A stretch of 64,000 bases of DNA from Gammaproteobacteria bacterium (lineage in GTDB: Bacteria > Pseudomonadota > Gammaproteobacteria > Ga0077536). The stretch spans positions 62,001 through 126,000 of the forward strand of contig JACPPA010000009.1 of NCBI GenBank assembly GCA_016191285.1, read 5' to 3'. Below, in pieces: positions 44,967 to 54,086 of the stretch. The stretch's first letter is position 1; every line of letters starts with the position of its first letter. The notes beneath the pieces are model-generated. The model was not told the DNA's origin, did no database searches, and saw only the letters and a list, made by a program, of their open reading frames with translations. The translations under genes were made by a program, and so were the position numbers.

Positions 44967-45695
44967 ATGAGAAGACAGCTGCGAAGGTTATTGGTCTTGG
45001 CATTGGCCATGACTACGGTTAGCGCCGCCGCCGACCCGCAACTTGAGCAACAATTGTCCGCGACGCTCAAAACCATCATGCCCGACGCCAAGATCACCAG
45101 CGTTAAACCAGGGCCAATAGCTGGGTTGTACGAAGTCATGCTCGGTCCCATGGTGCTATACATGACACCCGATGCGCATTTCCTCGTGCGCGGCGACATC
45201 TACGATCTCAAAGCCAAAGCAAATCTCACCGATGCGCGGCGTGCGGCGGCGCGCGTGGCGGCCTTTAGCGCCCAGGCCTCGCGCGCCATTGAATTCGCTC
45301 CCGCCAGCGGCAAGCCGCAGCACACGCTATATGTGTTTACCGATGTGGATTGCGGCTATTGCCGCAAAATGCATCAAGAAATCGGCAAGCTCACGGCGGC
45401 GGGGATCGCGGTTCGCTACTTAGCGTTCCCACGCACTGGCCTCAACAGCGACTCGTACAACAAAGCAGTGTCGGTGTGGTGTTCGGCGAATCCGAGCGAA
45501 GCGCTAACGCAGGCAAAATTGGGTCAGACGGTGGTGTCCAAGCCCTGCGACAACCCGGTGGCTGCGCAGTATCACCTCGGCGAAGCGATGGGCGTCCACG
45601 GCACGCCAGCCGTCTTCTTGGATACTGGGGAAGAACTCGGCGGCTATATTCCAGCCGCAGAATTGATCAGAATGTTTCAAACTGGCGAGATTTAG
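44967..45695 (+). CDS. dsbC: Thiol:disulfide interchange protein DsbC
   Basis: DsbC isomerises wrong disulfides in the periplasm. A signal peptide (LLVLALAMTTVSAAA) is followed by the dimerisation domain and a thioredoxin-fold domain with CGYC (C129 and C132) in FTDVDCGYCRKMHQEI. A conserved Thr-Pro (GTPAVF) is present. The ATG at 44967 is chosen because TTGGAGG lies about 6 bases before it; an open frame extends 30 codons upstream without signal-peptide character. The 242-residue length is typical. Confidence 0.93.
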   Translation: MRRQLRRLLVLALAMTTVSAAADPQLEQQLSATLKTIMPDAKITSVKPGPIAGLYEVMLGPMVLYMTPDAHFLVRGDIYDLKAKANLTDARRAAARVAAFSAQASRAIEFAPASGKPQHTLYVFTDVDCGYCRKMHQEIGKLTAAGIAVRYLAFPRTGLNSDSYNKAVSVWCSANPSEALTQAKLGQTVVSKPCDNPVAAQYHLGEAMGVHGTPAVFLDTGEELGGYIPAAELIRMFQTGEI

Positions 45696-45724
45696 CAACC
45701 GTTCGACCCGTGGGACGCTTGCTG

Positions 45725-46459
45725 TCAACGCACGAGTTTAGTTAGTCGTGCGGTGGTTATACCGCCGTCGTCTTCACGATATTCAATTTGGATCGGCAGG
45801 TAGCCCTGCGCCGGGGCGCACCACAGCGTGGTCCGGCGCTGGGAGTCCTGTCGCAGGTAAGCGACCTTAATCGTACGGACTGGCGCCCCATCGAACTCCA
45901 CCGACTCCTCGCCTAGGCGCGTAATTTCATAGGACTTTAACTTCCCGCCGTCGGCCACCGTGTAAACCAGTGGCGCTTTGTCGTTTATCAGGTCGCGCAT
46001 TAGCACGAGTTGATAAACGAGCTTGTCGAGCGTTCCAGCCATCGCGTCCATTTCCCAGCGCTGGCCTTGAACGATCGTCGTGATTCGATGCTTATCCCAG
46101 TCGAAGGCAATTTCCGTTTCGCGCTGTCGGCTTTTGCTGCTGCGGCGATAGACGTAGTGGCGCGGACGGATCTCGTCACCGAGGAGATCGCCGCTACTCG
46201 ACTCTTGGATAGATTCATGTCGCACGAGTTTCAGTAAACCGCTCGATTCAATGGTGGTTTCGAAGCGATATTGTGCAGGCTCGTAGAGGCTGAGCGCGCG
46301 GGTCATTTCGCCGACCTTGAGCCCTCCGGCCCGCACACTGTACGTGGCGGTGAAAGCAGCCAGCGGCGCGGCGCCTAAGGCCCCAGAAGCGAAGACATAA
46401 GTTAGCGCAACGCAGGCGCCAAGCGTGACGTGAGCCCGAGACTGAGTCCAATTCTTCAT
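45725..46459 (-). CDS. DUF3108 exported protein
   Basis: A 244-residue periplasmic protein. The signal peptide ends about GALGA, and the body has FTATYSVRAGGLKVGEMTRALSLYEPAQYRFETTIESSGLLKLV and RHYVYRRSSKSRQRETEIAFDWDKH, the DUF3108 pattern. Members are often adjacent to purN or hldE-like genes; their function is unknown, and a lipid or peptidoglycan-related beta-barrel or sheet structure has been suggested by fold. It converges with dsbC and diverges from hldE over about 107 bases. Confidence 0.82.
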   Translation of the reverse strand: MKNWTQSRAHVTLGACVALTYVFASGALGAAPLAAFTATYSVRAGGLKVGEMTRALSLYEPAQYRFETTIESSGLLKLVRHESIQESSSGDLLGDEIRPRHYVYRRSSKSRQRETEIAFDWDKHRITTIVQGQRWEMDAMAGTLDKLVYQLVLMRDLINDKAPLVYTVADGGKLKSYEITRLGEESVEFDGAPVRTIKVAYLRQDSQRRTTLWCAPAQGYLPIQIEYREDDGGITTARLTKLVR

Positions 46460-46566
46460 GTGTTAGAATCGAAATTAATGGTGAATAATCCGTCCGTAAC
46501 GGGCAGGTCAAGGATTTCGCGCGGACTGCGTTCAATGCCAGCGGCAGTATACGTTCAAACCAACGC

Positions 46567-48015
46567 ATGACACGTTCATTAGACGCGTTTAGTCGCGCGC
46601 GAATCGTCGTTGTTGGCGATGTGATGCTTGATCGCTATTGGCAGGGTCGCGCCGCGCGTATTTCGCCGGAAGCGCCTGTGCCCATCGTGCGCGTTACGGC
46701 CGAGGACGAGCGTCCGGGCGGCGCGGCCAACGTCGCCGTCAACGCTGCGGTGCTCGGCGCCAAAGTCGTGCTCGTGAGCGCCACCGGTAGCGACGCGGCG
46801 GCGGCCGCCTTGGCTGAAAAATGCCGGGGCTTTGGGGTAGAGACTCGATTTGTCGAAGACGCCGCGTTCTCCACCACCGTCAAGTTACGAGTCCTGGCGC
46901 AACATCAACAGTTGCTCCGCTTAGATTTTGAAGCCGATGCGCCGCAATCATCGACGCTGAATTTGTTACCGGTTTTGAATTCAGTGCTAAGCGCCATCAC
47001 CGTCGTGGTGTTGTCGGATTATGGCAAGGGTGCCCTTCACAACGCCGCTGAGATAATTGCGATAGCGAAGGCGGCGCAGAAAACTGTGATCGTCGATCCC
47101 AAGGGCCGCGATTTTGCGCGCTACCATGGCGCCGATCTCATCACGCCTAACCTGGCGGAATTCGAAGCAGTCGTCGGGCCGTGTGCGGATCACGACGAAC
47201 TTGCCGCGCGTGGCCAGGCGTTATGCGCGCAGTACAATTTCGGTGCAGTGCTGGTTACGCGGGGTGAACAAGGCATGTCCTTAGTGTTAAAAGACGCTGC
47301 GGCGCTTCACCTCGCTGCCAGGGCGCGCGATGTGTTCGACGTAACCGGCGCAGGCGATACGGTTTGCGCAGTGCTCGGGTGCGGACTCGGGGCGGGGTTA
47401 ACGCTCGAGCAGGCGGTTGAAATCGCCAATGCCGCGGCTGGCATTGCCGTCGGTAAACTTGGCACGGCGACGGTGAGTCGAGCCGAATTAGCCGCCGCAC
47501 TCGACGAAAAGCAATTACAAAATCCTCGATTTAAATCGCGCAGTGCGCTGCTTGGCGAAATCGCGAAAGCCCGCGCGCGCGGCGAGCGTGTGGTGATGAC
47601 CAATGGGTGTTTCGATGTGTTGCATGCCGGACACGTTCGCTATTTAGTTGCTGCTGCGGAGTTGGCGGATCGCCTGCTCGTGGCGGTTAATTCAGACGCT
47701 TCCGTGCAGCGCTTAAAAGGCTCGGCGCGCCCGATAAATCCGTTAGCGGCGCGGGTCGAAGTGTTAACTTCCTTGCGCGCGGTCGACTGGGTCATTGCCT
47801 TCGATGACGATACGCCACGCGACCTGATCGCCGAAATCGAACCCGACGTGTTGGTCAAGGGCGGCGACTACGATATTGCATCGATCGCGGGCGCGGCCGA
47901 AGTCATCGCGGCCGGCGGTCGGGTCCTGACCCTGCCGTATCACGCAGGTTTTTCGAGCACGACAACTATCGAGCGCGCGGGCATTGATCCCTTGGCCACG
48001 CGTGTGAAATCGTGA
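46567..48015 (+). CDS. hldE: Bifunctional heptose kinase/adenylyltransferase
   Basis: HldE makes ADP-D-beta-D-heptose for the LPS inner core. The first domain (about 1-320) is a ribokinase-like D-beta-D-heptose-7-phosphate kinase with the DVTGAGDTVCAVLGCGLGAG signature. The second is an adenylyltransferase with VVMTNGCFDVLHAGHVRYLVAAA. At 482 residues it is full length. The next gene, hldD, starts with GTG overlapping its stop. Confidence 0.96.
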   Translation: MTRSLDAFSRARIVVVGDVMLDRYWQGRAARISPEAPVPIVRVTAEDERPGGAANVAVNAAVLGAKVVLVSATGSDAAAAALAEKCRGFGVETRFVEDAAFSTTVKLRVLAQHQQLLRLDFEADAPQSSTLNLLPVLNSVLSAITVVVLSDYGKGALHNAAEIIAIAKAAQKTVIVDPKGRDFARYHGADLITPNLAEFEAVVGPCADHDELAARGQALCAQYNFGAVLVTRGEQGMSLVLKDAAALHLAARARDVFDVTGAGDTVCAVLGCGLGAGLTLEQAVEIANAAAGIAVGKLGTATVSRAELAAALDEKQLQNPRFKSRSALLGEIAKARARGERVVMTNGCFDVLHAGHVRYLVAAAELADRLLVAVNSDASVQRLKGSARPINPLAARVEVLTSLRAVDWVIAFDDDTPRDLIAEIEPDVLVKGGDYDIASIAGAAEVIAAGGRVLTLPYHAGFSSTTTIERAGIDPLATRVKS

Positions 48016-48953
48016 TCGTCGTAACGGGTGCGGCGGGTTTTATTGGCAGTAATTTGGTGCACGCGCTCAATCGTCGCGGGCGTAGCGATATCGTGGTTGT
48101 CGACGATCTGACGGACGGTCGGAAATTTGTGAACCTCGTCGATGCCGACATTGCGGACTTTATTTCGCCTACAGAGTTTTTAAGGCACTTTGCCCAGCCT
48201 TCGACCTATGCGGAGGTTGAACTTGTATATCACCTTGGTGCGTGCTCCGACACGACTGAGTGGAACGGGCGTTTGATGCTCGAATCTAATTATGAGTATT
48301 CCAAGACGTTGTTGAGCGCTTGTCAGGCACGCGACATTGGATTGATCTATGCGTCGAGCGCGGCCGTCTACGGCGCCAGTCGAATCTGTATCGAAACCGC
48401 GGCGCACGAGCGACCCCTAAACGTCTATGGCTACTCGAAGTTGCTTTTCGACCGCTACGTGCGCCATCGATTGGCGAGCGCCCGCGCACCGATCATCGGG
48501 CTGCGCTATTTCAATGTGTACGGTCCCCGCGAACAACACAAGGCGCGCATGGCGAGCGTGGTGTGGCATTTCAATCAGCAGATGCAAGCGCATGCACGAG
48601 TTAAGCTCTTTGGCGCTTCGCATGGAGTCGAGTCCGGCGAGCAGCGGCGTGATTTTATTCATGTCGAGGATGCCGTGGCCGTGACCTTATGGTGCGGCGA
48701 ACAACGCACCGCCTCGGGCATTTACAATTGCGGAACCGGCGGCGCAGCGAGCTTTAATGACGTCGCCAACGCCGTGCTCGCTTGGCACCAACACGGTCGC
48801 ATCGAATACATCCCGTTCCCGGCCGATCTATTGGCTGCGTACCAAAGCCATACCTGTGCCGATCTCGGCAATTTGCGCACAGCGGGATTTCACGGAGAAT
48901 TTCAATCAGTGCAATCGGGCATCAAGGCGTATCTCGATTGGCTGAATCGGTGA
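48012..48953 (+). CDS. hldD: ADP-L-glycero-D-manno-heptose 6-epimerase
   Basis: HldD epimerises ADP-heptose to the L-glycero form used in LPS core. The NADP-binding TGAAGFIGSNLVHALN and the active-site region SSAAVYGAS plus YGYSKLLFDRY (Tyr and Lys) are present, with a FNVYGPRE motif. The 313-residue length is standard. The start is GTG within the hldE stop (GTGA). The gene overlaps the waaA start codon in the same way. Confidence 0.96.
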   Translation: MIVVTGAAGFIGSNLVHALNRRGRSDIVVVDDLTDGRKFVNLVDADIADFISPTEFLRHFAQPSTYAEVELVYHLGACSDTTEWNGRLMLESNYEYSKTLLSACQARDIGLIYASSAAVYGASRICIETAAHERPLNVYGYSKLLFDRYVRHRLASARAPIIGLRYFNVYGPREQHKARMASVVWHFNQQMQAHARVKLFGASHGVESGEQRRDFIHVEDAVAVTLWCGEQRTASGIYNCGTGGAASFNDVANAVLAWHQHGRIEYIPFPADLLAAYQSHTCADLGNLRTAGFHGEFQSVQSGIKAYLDWLNR

Positions 48954-50224
48954 GGCTACTCTACAGCGTTGCCTATACTTGCGCGCTGCCGCTGATCCTG
49001 CTGCGCCTGTGGTGGCGCGGCCACTTCAATCCTGCCTATCGCAGACGGCTGCGCGAACAGCTTGGGTTTTATCTTGGCGCGCCCATCACCTCGCGTCCGC
49101 TGTGGATCCACGCGGTATCCGTGGGCGAGGTCATTGCGACCACGCCATTGATTAGAGCCTTGCGCGCACGTGACACTAGTTTGCCCATTCTGGTCACCAC
49201 CACCACCCCGACCGGCCGCGAAACGCTTGACCGCTTACTGGGCGTGTCGGTTGCTCACGCGTATTTTCCGTTTGACTTGTCCTGGGCGGTTCGGCGCTTC
49301 ATCGTGCATTTTGCGCCGCGTGCCTTGTTGCTGATGGAAACCGAAATCTGGCCGAATGTTGTCGCCGGGTGTCATGCCGACGGCGTCCCGGTGTTTCTGA
49401 TCAATGGGCGACTATCGGCACGCTCAGCCGCGCGTTACGCCTGCGTAAGTCCACTGCTAAAAATGACGTTGCTTAAGATCACACAAGCAGCCATGCAGAC
49501 TCCCGAAGACGCGGCTCGCTTGATGGGCTTGGGTGCGCCAACGGCGATTACGACGGTTGCGGGCAGCCTCAAGTTCGATGTTCATATACCGGCGAGTGTG
49601 CATGAAGAAGCGGCAGCACTGCGTCGCGAACTCGGGCTTAATCGTCAAATTTTCATGGCCGGGAGTACACGTCCTGGGGAAGAAGAACGGATCTTGGACG
49701 TATTCGCGCAGCTTAAGCACGACTTCCCGTCGTTACTGTTGATTTTGGCGCCGCGACACCCGGAGCGCTTCCACGCGGTAGCCGAGCTGTGTCGCGCGCG
49801 TGGCGTGCGGCTGTGCTGCCGCAGCGAGAGGCGTAAATGCTCCGCTGCGACTGAAGTCTTTGTGCTCGATTCGATGGGTGAACTGCTGCGCTTCTATGCC
49901 ACGAGCGATGTCGCATTCGTCGGCGGCAGTTTGGTCCCGCTCGGCGGCCACAATTTGCTGGAGCCGGCAGCGCTAGGAATTCCGGTCGTAACCGGGCCAC
50001 ATTTATTCAATTTCAGCGATATTAGCAGTAAGCTGCTGACGGGTGGCGCGCTCAAGATCGGCCGCGACGCAGCCGAAGTAGCTGACATCGTCGGGCTCTG
50101 GCTCGGTGATAGTAACGCACGCGACAGCGCGGGGCGGGGCGGCCGCGAAATTGTCGCGAATAACCGTGGCGCCACGTCGCGAGTATTAACCATGCTAGGA
50201 GCACATGGTGTGTGCCCAGCCTAG
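48950..50224 (+). CDS. waaA: 3-deoxy-D-manno-octulosonic acid transferase
   Basis: WaaA (KdtA) adds Kdo to lipid A precursor at the inner membrane. An N-terminal hydrophobic anchor (LLYSVAYTCALPLILLRLWW) is followed by a GT-B fold with the catalytic-Glu region HAVSVGEVIATTPLI and METEIWPNVV. The C-terminal part has FVGGSLVPLGGHNLLEPAALG. The GTG at 48950 overlaps the hldD stop (GTGA); a longer frame into hldD is not real. The 424-residue length is typical. It completes a translationally coupled hldE-hldD-waaA operon. Confidence 0.95.
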   Translation: MRLLYSVAYTCALPLILLRLWWRGHFNPAYRRRLREQLGFYLGAPITSRPLWIHAVSVGEVIATTPLIRALRARDTSLPILVTTTTPTGRETLDRLLGVSVAHAYFPFDLSWAVRRFIVHFAPRALLLMETEIWPNVVAGCHADGVPVFLINGRLSARSAARYACVSPLLKMTLLKITQAAMQTPEDAARLMGLGAPTAITTVAGSLKFDVHIPASVHEEAAALRRELGLNRQIFMAGSTRPGEEERILDVFAQLKHDFPSLLLILAPRHPERFHAVAELCRARGVRLCCRSERRKCSAATEVFVLDSMGELLRFYATSDVAFVGGSLVPLGGHNLLEPAALGIPVVTGPHLFNFSDISSKLLTGGALKIGRDAAEVADIVGLWLGDSNARDSAGRGGREIVANNRGATSRVLTMLGAHGVCPA

Positions 50225-50368
50225 CGCGCCTGTTATGACAGTATTTGCATGTGACGTGTCGCATGCGCGAATTGAATGTTGGTGCAGACCTCAGGTTCGA
50301 ATCCGCGTAAAGCCATGTTGAGGGAATCGAGGTCGCTTCGCTGCAGAACAGTCATGGGAGAAACTGCT

Positions 50369-50998
50369 ATGAAATTACACCGGGGTCGATGTGTGTTGAC
50401 GACGTTATCGGTACTGTCGGCGACGCTAGCGGCCGGCGCGACCCATGCGCAACAAGCGCCGGTATTCGCGTATCCCAATGCGGGACAATCGCAGGAGCAG
50501 CAGAGTAAGGACCGCTTCGAGTGCCATCAATGGTCAGTGTCTCAATCTGGTTTTGACCCGAGCACCGCGCCGCCGGTGGCGATGCAGGCGCCACCACCGC
50601 CGCCTTATGGTTATTCCGATCAACCCCCGCCGCCGCCACAAAATCAAGGCGGTGGGTTCCTCGGTCTAGGCAACGGCGGAATGTTTAAAGGTGGCGGGAT
50701 GGTCGGCGACGCGGCGACCGGCGCCGCGTTGGGCGCCGCCGGTGGTGCACTGGCCGGCAACGCTGGTCAGGGCGCCGCGATCGGCGCCCTGGCGTCGACC
50801 ATGTTGGGTGCGGTGTCACGTTCAAGTACCCCGAGCCAACCGCCGCCGCAACAGAATTACGGCGCGTACCAGCAGCAGCAATATCAGCAACAACGGATGC
50901 AAGCCGATCAAAGCTACCAAGATCGGATGCGTCGCACCGCCGACTATAACCAAGCGTTTGGCGCGTGCATGAAGGCGCGCAACTATACGGTTAATTGA
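50369..50998 (+). CDS. Exported glycine-zipper protein
   Basis: The signal peptide ends THAQQ (about residue 28). The mature part carries a Pro-rich stretch of PPPPP type, then a Gly/Ala zipper (GDAATGAALGAAGGALAGN, then GQGAAIGALAST) like those of YmgG-type and outer-membrane-associated proteins. A Gln-rich segment (YQQQQYQQQ) and a C-terminal FGACMKARNYTVN follow, the latter a common ending in this family. It is probably outer-membrane associated. The ATG at 50369 is preferred; GGAG lies 9 bases before it. Confidence 0.72.
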   Translation: MKLHRGRCVLTTLSVLSATLAAGATHAQQAPVFAYPNAGQSQEQQSKDRFECHQWSVSQSGFDPSTAPPVAMQAPPPPPYGYSDQPPPPPQNQGGGFLGLGNGGMFKGGGMVGDAATGAALGAAGGALAGNAGQGAAIGALASTMLGAVSRSSTPSQPPPQQNYGAYQQQQYQQQRMQADQSYQDRMRRTADYNQAFGACMKARNYTVN

Positions 50999-51020
50999 TC
51001 TGGCAACCTTCGCCCCCGTA

Positions 51021-51506
51021 TTGCCTGACATCGTCGATGTCGAAGCGTCTGGTTTCGGCCGCGGTAGTTACCCGATCGAGGTTGGACTAGCGCTGACCAC
51101 CGGTAAAACGGCGTGCTATTTGATCAACCCGTATCCCGAGTGGACCCACTGGACCCACGAAGCGGAAGGTTTGCATGGGATCACGCGCCAGATATTGGTG
51201 AGTCGCGGACGTCCGCCATTCGAAGTGGCCACCGCGCTCAACACGCTCCTCGAATCACGAATGGTTTATACCGATGCGTGGGGAGTCGACAGCAGTTGGT
51301 TGGCGCTGCTCCACGCGCGGAGCGGCGTGCGCGCGACGTATCGGGTGGAATCACTCGCAGTCTTGTTAACTGAAATACAGCAGCGCGCGTGGGGAACACT
51401 AAAAGTCGGTGCGCGTGCTGATATGGCGCTCGTCCGACATCGTGCTAGCGCCGATGCGTTGGTCCTGCAAACGGCTTATACACGGAGCTTCGGACTGACG
51501 ACCTAA
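51021..51506 (+). CDS. DEDDh-family 3'-5' exonuclease-like protein
   Basis: The 161-residue protein has the DEDDh exonuclease motifs: DVEASGFG at the start, TDAWGVDSSWL in the middle, and a C-terminal RHRASADALV with the His and Asp. It resembles short proofreading-type nucleases. The first codon appears to be TTG at 51021, with no clear ribosome binding site; the frame extends upstream through a possible ATT. The substrate is not known. It follows the glycine-zipper gene by 22 bases. Confidence 0.68.
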   Translation: MPDIVDVEASGFGRGSYPIEVGLALTTGKTACYLINPYPEWTHWTHEAEGLHGITRQILVSRGRPPFEVATALNTLLESRMVYTDAWGVDSSWLALLHARSGVRATYRVESLAVLLTEIQQRAWGTLKVGARADMALVRHRASADALVLQTAYTRSFGLTT

Positions 51507-51529
51507 CACGCAAGCCACAAGTCTTCGCG

Positions 51530-52114
51530 CTAGCGGAGCAACGTTTGGATCGCTTTGAATTGGGGATGTTTGGAATCCGCCAGCCACTCAAACACCACCG
51601 ATTCCGCACTCACCACCGCCACCCCGTTATCGCGCAGGCGGTCGAGCGCATTTTGATAGTTCTCCAAGCGTCGCGAGCAAATAGCATCCTCCACGACGAA
51701 CGTTTCGAAGCCCGCCATGACCAAGTCGAGAGCTGTTTGCAGAATGCAGATATGGGCCTCCATTCCCACTAAGATTACTTGTCTGCGCTCGGCCGCGCTG
51801 TGTAGGGCGCTCATGAAAGTCGTCGCTTGCGCGCAACTAAAAGCGGTTTTAGTAAACGATTGGGCGCCGGCCGGCAGCGCCGCCGAGACCAATGCATGCG
51901 TTAGGCCCAAGCCTTCGGGGTATTGTTCGGTCTGTAACACCGGGACCTTTAACAAGCCTGCGGTGCGCGTCAGCAGCACGGTGTTTTGCAGCACGCGATT
52001 TAATACCTTGACCGGCATCGCGTCGCCCAAGCGTTGTTGAAGGTCGACCACGACCAGCATACTGGTGGCAATTTCGCACTTATGAGCACCCACGGCGCTG
52101 GTTTTCGTAATCAT
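51530..52114 (-). CDS. Isochorismatase-family hydrolase
   Basis: The sequence has the catalytic Asp in MLVVVDLQQRLGDAMP, a Lys in TKTAFSC, and the catalytic Cys in LVGMEAHICILQTALDL, the cysteine-hydrolase triad of the isochorismatase/nicotinamidase superfamily. It is closest in layout to YcaC-like proteins. The substrate cannot be told from sequence. AAGGA lies a few bases before the ATG. The 194-residue length is normal. Confidence 0.88.
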   Translation of the reverse strand: MITKTSAVGAHKCEIATSMLVVVDLQQRLGDAMPVKVLNRVLQNTVLLTRTAGLLKVPVLQTEQYPEGLGLTHALVSAALPAGAQSFTKTAFSCAQATTFMSALHSAAERRQVILVGMEAHICILQTALDLVMAGFETFVVEDAICSRRLENYQNALDRLRDNGVAVVSAESVVFEWLADSKHPQFKAIQTLLR

Positions 52115-52212
52115 GCTAATCCTTTCAATTCAGGGCCAAATAGCCCGCACTGTAACTGTAAGACCAACACAGGCTTGGACACGGCGTGTCGACACCGGAT
52201 GCTTCCAACCCG

Positions 52213-52315
52213 GTCATCCCGGAAAGTGCGCAGCACTTATCCGGGATCCCGCTGGTATTTCAGGCGTCCATGGATCCCGGATCTGCGCGGCTGACGCCGC
52301 TTCGTCCGGGATGAC
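52213..52315. repeat. Nested palindromic repeat element
   Basis: The outer arms GTCATCCCGGA (52213-52223) and TCCGGGATGAC (52305-52315) are perfect inverted repeats. Between them lie three more pairs: AAGTGC/GCACTT (52224-52229 with 52233-52238), TCCGGGATCC/GGATCCCGGA (52240-52249 with 52272-52281) and GCGGC/GCCGC (52287-52291 with 52296-52300). The result is a cloverleaf-like fold. Elements with these GTCATCCCGGA ends are dispersed in many proteobacterial genomes as small non-coding repeats. Confidence 0.8.
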
Positions 52316-52371
52316 GGACCTAACCATTTAGGTCGAGTTCCTGTTCTTGATCCCATTGCAATGCGGGTTAT

Positions 52372-53775
52372 TTAGTTGGCTTTGACCGCTGACGACGCCG
52401 GCGCCAGCCAACTATTCGCTACCGCGATATCGGGTGGCGCGAGCGTGCCAGCCGCTTTTTTAAGGCGCAATATATCGAGCACGTAATCGTAACGTGCGCG
52501 CGAATAATCGCGCCGTGATTGCGATAGCCCGCGTTCGGCGGTAACCACATCGATCGTCGTGCGCGTGCCGACTTCGAAGCCGGCACGCGTCGATTCGACT
52601 GCGGTTGACGACGAGATCACTGCTTGTTTGAGGGCTTTCACGGCGCTGATTTGGGCGACGATCCCAAGATAGGCCTCGTGCGCCTCGCGGGAAACCGCGC
52701 GCCGCGCTTTCTCCAGTCGTTCAAGGGCCGCCGAATGTTCATGTGTGGCTTGGCGGGTTCGCGAGACGACACTGCCACCAGCGTAGAGCGGTACATTGAG
52801 GCGGACACCTATATCGCTACTGTCGATATCGGTTTGTCCAAAGCGCCCCCCTTGAGAACTGAAACCGTGACTGCCTTGAATGTCGAGCGAGGGATAGTGT
52901 CCAGCGCTCTGGGCTCGAATCTCCTGTTCGGCGATTTCGGTGGCGCTAAGCGCGGCGGAAATTTCCAGATTTTGCGCGAGCGCGGTCGTGGTCCAATTTT
53001 CAATGTTATCGGGATCCGGCTTCTTGAGCGGCAGCTCTTGGCCCAAGGGTAGGAGGTCCGTTTGCGGCGCGCCGGTGACTTCGCGCAATGACTCGTGGGC
53101 GTTTTCACGCTGATTTTCGGCGGCAATTTCTTGGGCCACTGCGCGATCGTAGCCAGCCTGTGCTTCTTGGACATCGGTAATCGCGATCAAGCCCACTTCA
53201 AAGCGCTGTTTGGCCTGGTCGAGTTGGCCCGCGAGCGACTCCTTTTCCGCTTGCGCGAAGATCAAATTATCTTGCGCCGCCAACACCTCGAAGTAGCGCT
53301 CCGCGACACGCAAGATTAGTTCTTGATGCGCGAAATCAAGTTCGGTTTGCGCTTGATGCAACCGTTGGTCAGCTTGTTTCAAACGGACGCGGCGGTCTTG
53401 GTGATAAACCGGTTGCGTGAGACTCAGGCGATAGTCGGTATTTTCAAACGAAGACTCACCGCCCGTGCCAAAGGCGAACGCGGAACTGATGTCCTGACGG
53501 ACATGGCTGCCACCGGCGGTGAAGCTCAATTCTGGTTTCCATAGCGCGGCCTGCGCCTGAGGAATGCCTTCGGCGACCGCCAAGGCCTTGGCCTGGGCTT
53601 CGCGATACAGGGGGTCGGATTGCTCCGCGAGGGTTAGCGCGTCGAGCAGATTCGCGGCCTGTGTCGTGCTCCCGCAGAACATCAGCACGACGAGCGTAAT
53701 GCTCGCGGCGGTTGCTAGAGCGCCTCTGCGCGGTTCATTGTTTCTGACAACATTAGCGGTCATAACCATGCTCAA
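52372..53775 (-). CDS. tolC: TolC family outer-membrane efflux protein
   Basis: TolC forms the outer-membrane channel of tripartite efflux pumps and type I secretion. A signal peptide (about residues 1-41, cleaved near TTQAANLLD) is followed by two OEP repeats of coiled coil: DALTLAEQSDPLYREAQAKALAVAEGIPQAQAALWPEL-type start and a matching second half with VVSRTRQATHEHSAALERLEKARRAV. The 467-residue length is usual. It overlaps the rhodanese gene by four bases in a PIMT-rhodanese-tolC operon. Confidence 0.9.
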   Translation of the reverse strand: MSMVMTANVVRNNEPRRGALATAASITLVVLMFCGSTTQAANLLDALTLAEQSDPLYREAQAKALAVAEGIPQAQAALWKPELSFTAGGSHVRQDISSAFAFGTGGESSFENTDYRLSLTQPVYHQDRRVRLKQADQRLHQAQTELDFAHQELILRVAERYFEVLAAQDNLIFAQAEKESLAGQLDQAKQRFEVGLIAITDVQEAQAGYDRAVAQEIAAENQRENAHESLREVTGAPQTDLLPLGQELPLKKPDPDNIENWTTTALAQNLEISAALSATEIAEQEIRAQSAGHYPSLDIQGSHGFSSQGGRFGQTDIDSSDIGVRLNVPLYAGGSVVSRTRQATHEHSAALERLEKARRAVSREAHEAYLGIVAQISAVKALKQAVISSSTAVESTRAGFEVGTRTTIDVVTAERGLSQSRRDYSRARYDYVLDILRLKKAAGTLAPPDIAVANSWLAPASSAVKAN

Positions 53776-54086
53776 TACCGCGTCATCTCGGGGTCGAGTT
53801 CACGCGCCCAACGGTCGATGCCGCCGGCGAGATTCGCGACATCGGCAAACCCGTTTTCAACGAGGAAGCGCTGAGCGTATTCGCTGCGCATGCCGTGATG
53901 GCAGACCACCACGAGCGAGGCCGTTCGACAGAGTTCTGCGAGATGCATCGGGATCCCATTTAATGGTATGTTGATCGAACTCGGAATTCGACACACGTCG
54001 AACTCCCACGGTTCGCGCACGTCGAGGATGAGAGGTCGACCGGTCGCGAATTGCGCCTGCAATTCGTGGGGTGAAATTTCGCGCAC
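53772..54086 (-). CDS. Rhodanese-like domain protein
   Basis: The 104-residue single-domain protein has LILDVREPWEF and the active-site loop VVVCHHGMRSEYAQRFL, with the catalytic Cys in place. It should transfer sulfur from a donor to a thiophilic acceptor. The start is GTG, directly following the PIMT stop codon; the stop overlaps tolC by four bases. The PIMT-rhodanese-TolC order is common in Gammaproteobacteria. Confidence 0.9.
   Translation of the reverse strand: MREISPHELQAQFATGRPLILDVREPWEFDVCRIPSSINIPLNGIPMHLAELCRTASLVVVCHHGMRSEYAQRFLVENGFADVANLAGGIDRWARELDPEMTRY

Noticed and set aside
48782-48949. N-terminal extension of waaA inside hldD
   Set aside because: The known WaaA start matches GTG 48950; the upstream part is hldD in another frame.
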